Origin: Magnetospirillum sp. XM-1
Lineage (GTDB): Bacteria > Pseudomonadota > Alphaproteobacteria > Rhodospirillales > Magnetospirillaceae
Direction of reading: 5' to 3'
NCBI RefSeq assembly: GCF_001511835.1
Contig: NZ_LN997848.1
Span: 4,554,001-4,618,000, forward strand
Length of the DNA: 64,000 nucleotides
Positions 23,416 to 33,091 of the stretch are shown piece by piece. Positions within the stretch are counted from its first letter, which is position 1. Every line of letters begins with the position of its first letter. Both the position numbers and the translations under genes were made by a program. The notes beneath the pieces are model-generated. The model made no database searches and was not told where the DNA came from. It saw only the letters and a program-made list of their open reading frames with translations.

Positions 23416-24533
23416 TCCGCACTCTGCGTGTTGCCGCCGTGGTCTGCCTGGCCATGGTCGGACTGTCGTCCGCGCTGGCCGCACAGGCCTCGCGGGACGC
23501 CCTGATGGCCGAGGCGACCCGCCTTGGCCACGACAATCAGGCGGAAGCCGGTCTGGCCGTGGTGCGCCGGATCCTGGCGGAAAACCCCAATGACGTCGAA
23601 GCCCGCATCCTGGAGGCCCGGCTGCTGGCCTGGTCGGGACGCAATGACGACGCCGGCCAGGCCGTATCGGTCCTGCGAAAGCAGCATCCGGCCAATGCCG
23701 AGATCCTGATCCTGGCGGGCGACATCGCCTGGTATGGCGGCGATGTGGCGGCGGCCCACCGGCGCTACCAGCGGGCCCTGACGCTCAGCCCCGATCACGG
23801 CGACGCGCTGCAGGGCCTCGCCCGGGTCGAGGCCGCCCGCAAGCGGCGCTGGCGGGTCGACACCGGCCTGGACGTCAGCCGGTTCGGGCCGCAGGGGTTG
23901 AAGGAATGGCAGGACAGCAGCCTGCGGGTCGGCTACGCCCTGTCCGACGATACCGAAATTCACGCCATCGGCTGGCAGTCCCACCGTTTCAGCCTGATCG
24001 ACCGCTACGTGGAAGTGGGGGCGGACCACCGCTTCCTTCCCTGGCTGCGGGGCTCGGCGGCGGTGGGCATGACCCCCGACGCCGACTTCCTGCCCAAGCG
24101 CCGGATCAATCTCGGCGGCGCGGTCAGGGTCCGCGACGACAAGGGGCTGCTGGACGCCACCTGGCTGTCCCTGGACTGGCAGCGCTCCGCCTATCGCAGC
24201 GGAACGGTCAGCGTCGTGGCTCCGGGCCTGCAGCAATATCTGTTCGACGGGCGGGTCTGGCTCACCGGGCGGGTCCTGCGCGTCACCGACGAGAACGGCA
24301 AGCCCCATCCGGGCTATGAAACCCGGGCGGATTGGCAGGCGCTGGAATGGTTCCGCATTTTCGGAGGCTATTCCAACGCCCCGGAAACCAACGCCAACGT
24401 CACCGCCTATACCAGCAGCCGGTTCGGCGGCGTGGTGGTCGGGCTGACCCCCGATGTGGACGTCACCCTCTCGGCCAGTCGCGGCGATCCCTGGCGCAAG
24501 ACCGTCGGGGCCGCCCTGTCCGTGCGGTTCTAG
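23412..24533 (+). CDS. TPR plus YaiO-like outer-membrane beta-barrel protein
   Basis: A 373-residue secreted protein: a signal peptide, two to three TPR-like helical repeats (residues 30-145), then a C-terminal domain of alternating strands ending in VGAALSVRF, typical of the YaiO outer-membrane barrel family. In exopolysaccharide systems, TPR plus barrel proteins (PgaA, AlgK/E, BcsC) form the export channel. It is placed before the synthase, which fits an export role for this polymer. Confidence 0.8.
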   Translation: MIRTLRVAAVVCLAMVGLSSALAAQASRDALMAEATRLGHDNQAEAGLAVVRRILAENPNDVEARILEARLLAWSGRNDDAGQAVSVLRKQHPANAEILILAGDIAWYGGDVAAAHRRYQRALTLSPDHGDALQGLARVEAARKRRWRVDTGLDVSRFGPQGLKEWQDSSLRVGYALSDDTEIHAIGWQSHRFSLIDRYVEVGADHRFLPWLRGSAAVGMTPDADFLPKRRINLGGAVRVRDDKGLLDATWLSLDWQRSAYRSGTVSVVAPGLQQYLFDGRVWLTGRVLRVTDENGKPHPGYETRADWQALEWFRIFGGYSNAPETNANVTAYTSSRFGGVVVGLTPDVDVTLSASRGDPWRKTVGAALSVRF

Positions 24534-24535
24534 CC

Positions 24536-25585
24536 ATGAGCCCGCTGGAGGTCATCTGGACCGTCAGCTTGGCCTTGGCCGCGATTTCGCTGCTGTTCAT
24601 GGCTGTCCTGATCGGACGGCGCGTGTTCATCGACCGCGCCGACGCACGCCACGCGGCAAGGCGTGCCCAGTTGCAGGCCCACCTCATCGCCGCCATCGAT
24701 GCCGACGACCGTTCGGCCCTGCCGCCGGTCACCGGCCAGAGCGATCGCCGCATCCTGGCCGAGATCGGGCGCGAACTGGTGGACCTGGTCCGGGGCGAGG
24801 ATCGCGCCCGTCTGCTGGCGGCGATGGAGGAGAACGGCGTCGTCGAGGCGGTGCTGGCCGACATGACGGCCCGTTCGGCCCGGCGCCGGGAGAGGGCCGT
24901 CTCCTGCCTGGCTCCGTTCGACCGCGACGATGTCCGTTCCGCCCTGATGGATGTCCTGTGCCGCGACCCGGTTTCCGCCGTCCGCATGAGCGCCGCCTTC
25001 GCCCTGGCGGAATGGGGCAGCCCGCCCCCGCTGCCGGTCATCGCCGAGGCGCTGGGCGGGCTGGAACATGCCGGATCTCTGCGGCTGCGCGCCCTGCTGG
25101 TCCTGATCGCCGCCTCGTCGCCGCTGGAACTGGTGGACCTGATGCGCGCCGATCCCCGGCCGCCGGTTCTGGCCGCGGCCCTGCATGCGCTCGGGCAGAG
25201 CGGGACCCTGGGGGCCATCGACCTCATGATCGAGGCGGCGTCCCATGCCGATGTGACGGTACGGACCGAAGCCTTCCGCGCCCTGGCCCAGCTCGGTCAT
25301 CCCGATGCGGAACGGGCCATCCCCGGCGGGCTGGCCGATGCGGCCTGGCAGGTTCGGGGGCAGGCGGCGCGATGCGCGGGCCAGATCGGCCTGTCTTCCG
25401 CCGTCCCGGCCCTGGAGGCCGCGCTGTCCGATCCGCAATGGTGGGTGCGTTTCCGGGTCTCGGAAGCCCTGACCAAACTGGGAATGCAGGGGATGGAGGC
25501 GCTGGAGCGCACGGCGAAGGGAACCGGCCCCGCCGCCCAGACGGCGCAACTGGTCCTGGCCGAATCCGGAGCGGTCCCATCATGA
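24536..25585 (+). CDS. Membrane-anchored HEAT-repeat protein
   Basis: A 349-residue protein with one N-terminal transmembrane helix (residues 8-28) and then about eight HEAT/PBS-lyase-type helical repeats (for example DPVSAVRMSAAFALAEWG, HADVTVRTEAFRALAQLG, AAWQVRGQAARCAGQIG, DPQWWVRFRVSEALTKLG). It probably acts as a scaffold for the synthase complex. It lies 2 bases after the previous gene and overlaps the next by ATGA. HEAT proteins paired with YaiO and a GT2 enzyme recur in other genomes as far as I recall; the exact function is unknown. Confidence 0.78.
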   Translation: MSPLEVIWTVSLALAAISLLFMAVLIGRRVFIDRADARHAARRAQLQAHLIAAIDADDRSALPPVTGQSDRRILAEIGRELVDLVRGEDRARLLAAMEENGVVEAVLADMTARSARRRERAVSCLAPFDRDDVRSALMDVLCRDPVSAVRMSAAFALAEWGSPPPLPVIAEALGGLEHAGSLRLRALLVLIAASSPLELVDLMRADPRPPVLAAALHALGQSGTLGAIDLMIEAASHADVTVRTEAFRALAQLGHPDAERAIPGGLADAAWQVRGQAARCAGQIGLSSAVPALEAALSDPQWWVRFRVSEALTKLGMQGMEALERTAKGTGPAAQTAQLVLAESGAVPS

Positions 25586-27027
25586 CGGAATTGACCTTCT
25601 TCAGTCTGGTCATGCTGCTGGCCGAGCCGGTTTCATGGGCAGTCATCGCCGGTGGGCTGGCCCAGAACGCCGTCTATACCGTCCAGTTGCTGCTGGCCTA
25701 CCGCCATCTGGCCCGGCGCACCCATTTCGACGCGGCCGACAATCTTTGGCGTCAATATGCCGAGGTGGCGCCGCCCATCTCGCTGCTGGTGCCCGCCTAC
25801 AACGAGCAGACCACCATCGTCGAAAGCGTCCGCTCGCTGCTGGCCCTGCGCTATCCGCAATTCGAGGTGGTCGTCATCAACGACGGCTCGGCCGACGGCA
25901 CGCTGGACGCCCTGATCGCCGGGTTCGATCTGCGGCCGGTGTCGCGGTCCTGGGATCATGCCGTTCCGCATCGGACAATTCACGGCCTTTACGGCAATCC
26001 CGCCTTCCCGTCGCTGCTGGTGGTCGACAAGGACAACGGGGGCAAAGCCGATGCCCTGAACGCCGGGATCAACATTTCTCGCATGCCGCTGTTCTGCGCC
26101 GTGGATGCGGATTCGGTGCTGGAATCCGACGCCTTGCTGCGCTGTGTCGAACCCTTCGTCGACGCGCCCGAGGAAACCATCGCGGTGGGCGGCACCGTCC
26201 GTCTGGCCAATGGCTGCACCGTCGAGAACGGCCAGGTGGTCCGGGTGGGCCTGCCCACCGCCATCCTGCCCCTGTTCCAGACCATGGAATACCTGCGGGC
26301 CTTCCTGATGGGGCGGCTGGCCTGGAGCGAGATGCGGGCGGTCACCCTGATTTCCGGCGCCTTCGGCATTTTCCGCCGCGACGCCGCCATCCAGGTGAAC
26401 GGCTATCGCCACGATACGGTGGGCGAGGATTTCGAGCTGATCGTCAAGCTGCACCGCGCCATGATCGCGGCGCGACGCCCCTACGCCATCCGCTTCGTGC
26501 CCGAGCCGGTGTGCTGGACGGAAGCGCCGTCGTCGGCAGCCGTCTTGCGGCGTCAGCGCATCCGCTGGCAGCGCGGCGCGCTGGAAACCTTTTCCCGTCA
26601 CCGCGACATGGCCCTCAATCCCCGCTACGGCCGCATCGGGCTGATCGGCTTCGGCCACGTGCTGATCGTCGACGTGCTGGGGCCGCCGCTCGAGGCCCTG
26701 GGCTATGCGCTGCTGCCGCTGCTCTGGCTGATCGGCATGCTCGACGCGGAGTATCCGCTGGCCTTCTTCGCCCTGACCTGCGTCTTCGGCGTCTTCATCA
26801 GCGTGTCGTCGCTGATCCTGGAAGAGCTGGAACTCAGGCGGTTTCCCCGCGCCCGCGACCTGGCGATCCTGTTCCTGATCGCCGTTCTCGAGAATTTCGG
26901 CTACCGCCAGATCAACACCCTGTGGCGGGTCGAGGGATGGTGGCGCTTCCTGCGGGGCACGCGCGGCCAATGGGGAACCATGACGCGCCAGGGCTTCGGC
27001 CGCCAACCGACCAACCGTCAGGACTGA
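25582..27027 (+). CDS. Processive family 2 glycosyltransferase (exopolysaccharide synthase)
   Basis: A 481-residue membrane glycosyltransferase. An N-terminal hydrophobic region is followed by the GT-A core (LLVPAYNEQ, VVVINDGSADGT, DKDNGGKADALNAG, the metal-binding FCAVDADS, the acceptor-site GED and the product-binding QRIRW), then three or more C-terminal membrane helices. This is the layout of PgaC/BcsA/hyaluronan-type processive synthases. With a deacetylase and an outer-membrane barrel nearby, a poly-N-acetylhexosamine product is the best guess; no PilZ domain is present. Confidence 0.9.
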   Translation: MTELTFFSLVMLLAEPVSWAVIAGGLAQNAVYTVQLLLAYRHLARRTHFDAADNLWRQYAEVAPPISLLVPAYNEQTTIVESVRSLLALRYPQFEVVVINDGSADGTLDALIAGFDLRPVSRSWDHAVPHRTIHGLYGNPAFPSLLVVDKDNGGKADALNAGINISRMPLFCAVDADSVLESDALLRCVEPFVDAPEETIAVGGTVRLANGCTVENGQVVRVGLPTAILPLFQTMEYLRAFLMGRLAWSEMRAVTLISGAFGIFRRDAAIQVNGYRHDTVGEDFELIVKLHRAMIAARRPYAIRFVPEPVCWTEAPSSAAVLRRQRIRWQRGALETFSRHRDMALNPRYGRIGLIGFGHVLIVDVLGPPLEALGYALLPLLWLIGMLDAEYPLAFFALTCVFGVFISVSSLILEELELRRFPRARDLAILFLIAVLENFGYRQINTLWRVEGWWRFLRGTRGQWGTMTRQGFGRQPTNRQD

Positions 27028-27048
27028 ACCAGAGGGGAGGGAACCGCA

Positions 27049-29064
27049 ATGGATTTCGGCAATCTGGTTTTCGGCACCTATCGCTTCGAGCCGGGCGACG
27101 AATACCGCCGCTTCCAGCACCGCTTCGCCTGCATCTTGCTGCTGTTCAGCGCCACCGTCACCGGCATCTTCGTGATCGCCGCCCTAGGCGGCGCCGCCCA
27201 TCTGCATCCCTATTACCTGTGGGGCGGCGAGCTTTACTGCGCCGTCTTCCTGGGCTGCTACGTGGCCATACGCTCCCGCCCCGCCCACCTGTCGCGGATC
27301 ATGGTGCCGGGCATGCTGGTGTCGTTTCTGCTGGAAGCCATCGCCTTCCTGTACAACACCGCCGACGAATTGCGGGTTCTGTGGTTCCCGCTCAGCATCC
27401 CCGCCGCCTATCTGCTGATCGGGGCCTGGGCCGGCAATCTGATGACCGTCATCTCCATCGCCTTCGTGGTTGTCGCCAATTCCTATCTGCAGCATCCCTA
27501 TTCCCCGACGGCGATCACCACCGTCGTCACGGCGATCTTGTACATCGCCGCCGTCTTCCGCGCCTTCTCCGGCCGTTCCGTCTCGTTCCACCTCGCCATG
27601 GTGGAAGCGCGCGAGACGGCGGTGGTCGCCCACCGGCAGGCGGAGCAGGCGCTGCGGGAAGTGGCCATGCTGCTGGACAATTCCGGCCAGGGCTTCCTGT
27701 TCTTCGGGCCCGACCTGGTGGTACACGGGCGCTACAGCCGCGCCTGCGTTTCGGCCTTGGGGCGTGAACCGGAAGGACATCCGGTCGACATGCTCCTGTT
27801 CAGCAACGACCCCGACGCCAGGGCCCTGATGCGTCGCAGCGTGGCGCGGGCCTGCGCCGCCTGGGAGGCGGACACGCCGATCCGGGCCGAAGTCTATCTT
27901 TCGCTGCTTCCCCGCAACCTGGCGGTGGGCGAGCACTACCTGTCGGCCCAGTACATCGCGGTCGACGGCGGCGTGATGCTGGTCCTGTCGGACGTGACCG
28001 AGCGCAAGCGCCTGAACGACGCCGTCGACCGCGAGCGCCACCGCATGGAGATGGTGCTGGCGGCGGTGACCGACCAGGACGACTTCTTCGCGGCGCTCGA
28101 CGGCTTCCGGGAATTCGTCGCCGCCGGCTCCTCGTCCTGGAGCGAGCGGGCGCCGGTCGAGCTTTACCGCGCCATTCACACCTTCAAGGGCACCTTCAAC
28201 CAGTTCGGCTTCCAGCGCCTGCCGGCCCAGTTGCACGATGTGGAGACGCAACTGCGCGAGCTGGACCAGGAGCCCTCCTCCGCCCAGGTCGCCGGGATGG
28301 TGTTCTCCATCGACTGGCTGAACCTGATGGAGACGGACCTTTCCGTCATCACCCAGGCGCTGGGCAAGGATTTCATCGAGCGAAGAAACGTCGTCACCAT
28401 CGATCCGGTCCAGGCCGTCACCTTCGAACGCTTCGCCAACCGCCATCTGCAGGCGGGCGACCTGCCGGGCGAGGAACTGCCGGTGCTGATCGAACTGTCC
28501 CGAATCCGCATGGCGTCGCTGCGGCATGCCTTGCTCGATTACGAACGCATGGCGCGGCGCATGGCCGAACGGCTGGGCAAGGAGCTCGACCGCTTCGAGG
28601 TGTCGGGCGCCGACATCAGGATCGACCCCGATCGCTTCGGCCCCTTCCTGCGCAGCCTGGGACACGTGTTCCGCAACGCCATCGATCACGGGATCGAAAC
28701 GGCCGACGCCCGCGACGCGGCGGGAAAGCCCCGGGGCGGCAGCATAACGTGTCGCATCGGCAGGACGGAGGACGGCATCATGGTGGAAATCTCCGACGAC
28801 GGCGCCGGAATCGACGTGGCGGCCTTGCGCCGTCGCGCCGCCGATCCGGCCCTGAAGGACGCATCCCTGGCCGACCTGGTGTTCTGCGACGGCCTGTCCA
28901 GCCGGGACGAAGCCAATCCGTGGTCGGGCCGGGGCGTCGGCATGGCCGCCGTGCATGTGGCCGCCCGCGGGCTTGGCGGAGACATCGCCATCGTCACCAA
29001 TCAGGGCCAGGGGACCACCTTCGTGTTCCGCCTGCCCGCCGAATCCTGCCAAGTGGCAGCGTGA
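27049..29064 (+). CDS. CheA-like membrane histidine kinase with Hpt and HATPase domains
   Basis: A 671-residue protein. Residues 25-190 hold about six transmembrane helices. A PAS-like region (MLLDNSGQGFLFFGPDL) follows, then a histidine phosphotransfer domain with IHTFKGTFNQFGF (phosphohistidine near residue 376). The C-terminal HATPase has HVFRNAIDHGIE, DDGAGID and GRGVGMAAV as in CheA. There is no CheW-like regulatory domain. The domain order suggests signalling to a CheY-like partner, and two lie in this operon (23029 and 29081). It is probably the input for control of polymer synthesis. Confidence 0.86.
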   Translation: MDFGNLVFGTYRFEPGDEYRRFQHRFACILLLFSATVTGIFVIAALGGAAHLHPYYLWGGELYCAVFLGCYVAIRSRPAHLSRIMVPGMLVSFLLEAIAFLYNTADELRVLWFPLSIPAAYLLIGAWAGNLMTVISIAFVVVANSYLQHPYSPTAITTVVTAILYIAAVFRAFSGRSVSFHLAMVEARETAVVAHRQAEQALREVAMLLDNSGQGFLFFGPDLVVHGRYSRACVSALGREPEGHPVDMLLFSNDPDARALMRRSVARACAAWEADTPIRAEVYLSLLPRNLAVGEHYLSAQYIAVDGGVMLVLSDVTERKRLNDAVDRERHRMEMVLAAVTDQDDFFAALDGFREFVAAGSSSWSERAPVELYRAIHTFKGTFNQFGFQRLPAQLHDVETQLRELDQEPSSAQVAGMVFSIDWLNLMETDLSVITQALGKDFIERRNVVTIDPVQAVTFERFANRHLQAGDLPGEELPVLIELSRIRMASLRHALLDYERMARRMAERLGKELDRFEVSGADIRIDPDRFGPFLRSLGHVFRNAIDHGIETADARDAAGKPRGGSITCRIGRTEDGIMVEISDDGAGIDVAALRRRAADPALKDASLADLVFCDGLSSRDEANPWSGRGVGMAAVHVAARGLGGDIAIVTNQGQGTTFVFRLPAESCQVAA

Positions 29065-29080
29065 AAGGAACGGCCTCGCC

Positions 29081-29482
29081 ATGTCCCCCTCCGCTGTTTC
29101 CGTCCTTGTCGTCGATGATTCCGGCGTCGCCCGCAAGCGCCTGGCGTCGCTGTTGGAAGAATTCGGGTATGGGGTCGTCGGCTTCGCCGCCGACGGCGCC
29201 GAAGCGGTTGCCATGTTCCAGTCCCTGCGGCCCGATCTGGTGACCATGGACATCACCATGCCGGGAATGGACGGCATCGCCGCAACCAGCCAGATCATGG
29301 AAGCCCACCCTTCCGCGGTGATCGTGGTGGTGTCGTCCCATGGCCAGGAATCCATGGTGCTGGACGCCCTGGATGCCGGGGCGAAGGACTACATCGTCAA
29401 GACCGTCGAAAAAGAAGCGCTGAGAACCGCCTTGCGCAAGGTCGTCGCCCGCCATATCCCCAACCCACGGGGTTCGGCTTGA
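29081..29482 (+). CDS. CheY-like receiver protein, second in the exopolysaccharide operon
   Basis: A 133-residue receiver domain: VLVVDDSGVARK, the phosphoacceptor in PDLVTMDITMPGMDG, the switch serine in VVVSSHGQ and the lysine in DYIVKTVEKEAL. No output domain. It begins 16 bases after the kinase gene with GAAAGGA upstream, and its stop overlaps the TTG start of the next gene. It is the most likely direct partner of the adjacent kinase. Confidence 0.88.
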   Translation: MSPSAVSVLVVDDSGVARKRLASLLEEFGYGVVGFAADGAEAVAMFQSLRPDLVTMDITMPGMDGIAATSQIMEAHPSAVIVVVSSHGQESMVLDALDAGAKDYIVKTVEKEALRTALRKVVARHIPNPRGSA

Positions 29483-31188
29483 TCAAGGGGAAGCCGGCGG
29501 CGCTGGCGGCCGCCCTGCTGCTGCTTGCCGGACCGTCCATGGCCGGAACGGACGGCTGGGTCGGCTGGTGCGCCGGGCCCGAGGCGGCGGGGACGCATGG
29601 CCGCTCCCGCCCTGTTTTTCAGCCGCCCGGCGAGCGGCGCTGGCTTACCCTGGGAGACGGCATTCCCGCCGAGGGATGTCGGGCAACACCCATCCCGGTC
29701 GCCGCCGGGCAGGTGGTGTGGTTCGGCCCCCTTCCCGACGGACCGGGGCGGTTCGAGCGCGGCGTCAGCCTGCAAGGCCCGGCCGGTTCCGGGGGATTCG
29801 AGGTTTCCGAGATCCACTTCGCCGATGAAGCGCCCGCCGCCCCGTCCCCGCCCGAACCGATGCCGTTGGGGGCCGATATCCTGCCCATGCTCGACATCAG
29901 GCCCTTCGGCACCGAGGAGCGGGCCGGCCTGGAGCGGCGCGCCGATCAGGCCATTCTCTCCTGCCGTCCGGGAGAGCAGCCGGCGGGTTTCGTGCTGGCC
30001 CAGCCACAGCGGACCATGCCGCCCCTGTCGGGATTGTCCGTTCGGCTCAAGGTCGAGGGCGATGGCGGCGCATGGTGGTTCGGCCTGTCCGACGCGCCAC
30101 GGCAGCAGCAACAGAATCCGCTGCTGCTTGGACGCCTCGATGGAGGCGCGCCCCAACTTCCCATCCCCGATCTCTCCTGGGGCGAGGCCGGCTTTTCGGC
30201 CATGGTGGAATGCCCACGCGCCGGCGGAACGCTGAAGCTTTCCAGCATGGAGCTGACCGCAGCCGCGTCGGTCCAGACGCCCCTCCGATCCGCCTGGATG
30301 TGGCGGCCCGCCCATTGGCGCGAAACGGCCTCGTCCCTGATCGAGCATCTGGTCCGCCATGACGCCCGGATGGTCTACGTCACGGTTCCCGTCGGTGACG
30401 GCGGGGTGGAGGAAGCCGACCGTCTGGGCGCCTTCATCGCCGAGGCAGGGCGGCGAGGCATCGCCGTCTGGGCGGTGATCGGCGATCCGCATGCCGTCCT
30501 GCCGTCCGAGCGCCCCCGCTTCGAGCAATGGGCAGGGGCCTACGCCGCCTACAACACTGCCAATCCCCCGGACCGGCGGCTGGCCGGTCTTCAACTGGAC
30601 ATCGAGCCCTATCTCCTGCCCGGCTATGCCCAGGATCCCGCCGCCTGGGACGCGGCCTACGTGGAAACGGCCAACGCCGTCGCGCAGGCTGGGGCGGGAT
30701 TGCCGGTGGAGGCGGCGGTTCCCGTCTGGTTCGGCTCCGCCAGCCGCCGCGAGCGCATTCTCGACCGCCTGGGGCCCGAGATACAAAGTCTGGCGGTGAT
30801 GGATTACCGTACCGATCCGCGCCGGATCGTCGACGGTGCCCAGCCGTTCCTGGCCTGGGCCATGGCCAGGAAGAAGGGGATTCGAATCGCGGTGGAGTTC
30901 GGGCCGCTCGCCGACGAGGAAATCCGGATGTACCGCGCCTCCCCCACCCGGCGCGGCGAATTGTGGCGGATCGCCCTCGACGGCGGCGACGCCCTGGTCC
31001 TGATGGACCAACAGGCCGAAGATCCGGCGGGAACGCCCCTTGCCCTGGCCGGCAAATCCGTGGCGCCGGGAAGCGCCCTGACCTTTCACGGCGCGGACGC
31101 TCGGATCGACGACATCCTGCGCGCCCTGGAAAGGCAGCTGGCCCCATGGCCGTCATTTCTGGGGATGGCGATCCATGGCGTGGATTAG
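29479..31188 (+). CDS. Secreted protein with a TIM-barrel/glycosidase-like C-terminal half
   Basis: A 569-residue protein with a signal peptide (ALAAALLLLAGPSMA). The first 250 residues look like beta-rich carbohydrate-binding sequence. The C-terminal half shows TIM-barrel-like blocks, notably LAGLQLDIEPYLLPGY near residue 374, where DIEP resembles the acidic catalytic region of glycoside hydrolases, then VEAAVPVWFG and SLAVMDYRT. I cannot name a family. It starts at TTG 29479, overlapping the previous stop; no in-frame ATG would keep the signal peptide. By analogy with PgaB or PelA it may trim the polymer. It overlaps the deacetylase gene by 14 bases. Confidence 0.65.
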   Translation: MIKGKPAALAAALLLLAGPSMAGTDGWVGWCAGPEAAGTHGRSRPVFQPPGERRWLTLGDGIPAEGCRATPIPVAAGQVVWFGPLPDGPGRFERGVSLQGPAGSGGFEVSEIHFADEAPAAPSPPEPMPLGADILPMLDIRPFGTEERAGLERRADQAILSCRPGEQPAGFVLAQPQRTMPPLSGLSVRLKVEGDGGAWWFGLSDAPRQQQQNPLLLGRLDGGAPQLPIPDLSWGEAGFSAMVECPRAGGTLKLSSMELTAAASVQTPLRSAWMWRPAHWRETASSLIEHLVRHDARMVYVTVPVGDGGVEEADRLGAFIAEAGRRGIAVWAVIGDPHAVLPSERPRFEQWAGAYAAYNTANPPDRRLAGLQLDIEPYLLPGYAQDPAAWDAAYVETANAVAQAGAGLPVEAAVPVWFGSASRRERILDRLGPEIQSLAVMDYRTDPRRIVDGAQPFLAWAMARKKGIRIAVEFGPLADEEIRMYRASPTRRGELWRIALDGGDALVLMDQQAEDPAGTPLALAGKSVAPGSALTFHGADARIDDILRALERQLAPWPSFLGMAIHGVD

Positions 31189-33091
31189 AAACGCCGTCCT
31201 GGCCGGCCTTTTCATCGCGACGGTCGCGGCCACCACGGCCGCTTCGGCGGAAAGCTCGCTGTGGGACGGCATCCGGGGATTCTTCCGCGGCGCGCTCTAC
31301 CGGTTCCCGGATGTGGCGGGACCGGACGGAACCACCACGGTTTCCCCGGCGGCGCCCGCCGACTGGCGGCGCTTCGGCGAGGGGGGAAACAGCCGCCTCG
31401 CCATCCTGCTGACCGACCCGGCCTCCGACTGGCTGGCCCTGGCCCATGGGTTGCGGACCATCGGCGTGCCCTTCGTCATCACCGACGATTACCGCAAGGC
31501 CCTGGCGCACCGCGTCGTGTTCGTCTATCCGCGCGTCAGCGGCCAGGTGCTGCCGCCCCAGGCGTTGAAGGCCCTGGCCGAGTTTCCGGCAAAGGGCGGC
31601 ACGCTGATCGCCCAGCATGTGCTGGGCGGCGGCTTGGATAAGCTGTTCGGCTTCGACGAGGCGGGCCCCAGGACGGCGACCGAATTGCGTTTCCAGGGAC
31701 GCTCGGTGCTGACACGGGGGCTGGACGACACCGCCGAGACCTCGATCCGCATCGGCGGCCGGCAGGTGGCTCCCACCGGCAGCTACGCCTATTCGAACCC
31801 AAAGCGTCCGCCCCTGGCGACCTACCAGGATGGAAGCGCGGCGATCCTGGGCGACGAGACCGGCCGCGCCTACGCCATCGGCCCCGATCTCGGCTACCTT
31901 CTGGCGCGCGGCTACGACAACCGGCAGCAGGATATCGCCCGCCAATACGTCAACGGGTTCGAGCCGACGCTCGACGTCCTGTTGCGGGCCGTCCGCAACA
32001 TCTACCGGGCCGGTGAACCCGATGCGGTGACGCTGTCCACGGTTCCCCAGGGCAAGCCGCTCTCGGTCATCGTGTCCCACGACATCGATTATACCCGCTC
32101 GCTGGAAAACGCCCTGGCCTATGCCGCGTTCGAGCGGAGCCGGGGGATCACCGCCACCTATTTCATGCAGGTCAAATACGTCCGCGACTGGAACGACGAC
32201 GTGTTCTTCACCGACAAGGGCGTCAGGATGCTGCGGGACTTGCGGGCCACGGGCATGGAAATCGCCAGCCACTCCGTTTCCCACGCCCGCCCCTTCAAAG
32301 ACTTTCCCCTGGGCGACGGAACCGAGCGCTACCCCGACTACGCCCCCTTCGTGCGCAACAGGACGGTGGCCGAGAACGGCACGATCCTGGGCGAGTTGCG
32401 GGTCAGCCGTTTCCTCCTCGAACATTTCCTGCCGGGCGACGTCGTCTCGTCGTTTCGGCCGGGCCACCTGGCCAATCCCTTCGCCTTACCCCAGGCGCTG
32501 GCCGCTGCGGGCTACCGCTTCAGTTCATCGGTGACGGCCAACGATTCCCTGACCCACCTGCCGTTCCAACTGACCCATGGCCGGGAGAACGTGGCGGAGA
32601 CGCCCATCTTCGAATTTCCCGTGACCGTCGAGGACGAGCTTGACGGCCCCATGCTCGACCGGCTGCCGCAGGCTCTTGCGCTGGCCGAGCGCCTGAAACG
32701 CTACGGCGGACTGTTCGTCGTCCTGATCCACCCCGACATCCTGGGGCAGAAGCTGGACTTCGAGAAAAAATTCGTCGAGGCGCAAGGCGACGGCGTCTGG
32801 TACGGCTCCGTCAGCCAATTCGGGGAATGGTGGGCGGCCCGCGATCAACTCGGGGTCGATGCCATCGAAAAGAATGGCCGCGTGGTCCTCACTCTCGTTG
32901 CGCCGCAGCCACTCGAAGGGCTGACGCTGGAACTTCCCGCAATGTGGTCTCCGGAAGTCTTTCCCGCCGGACTATCGATCCGCCAGCAGGCCAATCGCCT
33001 CGTTCTTGGCCGCGTGTCTGGAAAACACGAGCTGATTTTTACGAAAGACGTCTCCGGCCCGTTCTCCGGAAATGGCCCCGGTTTGAGGTAG
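31175..33091 (+). CDS. Secreted polysaccharide deacetylase-like protein
   Basis: A 638-residue protein with a signal peptide (NAVLAGLFIATVAATTAASA). Residues 75-250 resemble a ThuA/glutamine-amidotransferase-like Rossmann region (LAILLTDPASDWLALAHGLRTIGVPFVITDD). From residue 298 there is a NodB-like deacetylase: VSHDIDYTRS contributes the metal aspartate, ASHSVSHARPF the HxxxH pair, and SFRPGHLANP the conserved arginine strand. It probably deacetylates the polymer made by the GT2 enzyme, in the periplasm. Last gene of the operon. Confidence 0.83.
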   Translation: MAWIRNAVLAGLFIATVAATTAASAESSLWDGIRGFFRGALYRFPDVAGPDGTTTVSPAAPADWRRFGEGGNSRLAILLTDPASDWLALAHGLRTIGVPFVITDDYRKALAHRVVFVYPRVSGQVLPPQALKALAEFPAKGGTLIAQHVLGGGLDKLFGFDEAGPRTATELRFQGRSVLTRGLDDTAETSIRIGGRQVAPTGSYAYSNPKRPPLATYQDGSAAILGDETGRAYAIGPDLGYLLARGYDNRQQDIARQYVNGFEPTLDVLLRAVRNIYRAGEPDAVTLSTVPQGKPLSVIVSHDIDYTRSLENALAYAAFERSRGITATYFMQVKYVRDWNDDVFFTDKGVRMLRDLRATGMEIASHSVSHARPFKDFPLGDGTERYPDYAPFVRNRTVAENGTILGELRVSRFLLEHFLPGDVVSSFRPGHLANPFALPQALAAAGYRFSSSVTANDSLTHLPFQLTHGRENVAETPIFEFPVTVEDELDGPMLDRLPQALALAERLKRYGGLFVVLIHPDILGQKLDFEKKFVEAQGDGVWYGSVSQFGEWWAARDQLGVDAIEKNGRVVLTLVAPQPLEGLTLELPAMWSPEVFPAGLSIRQQANRLVLGRVSGKHELIFTKDVSGPFSGNGPGLR

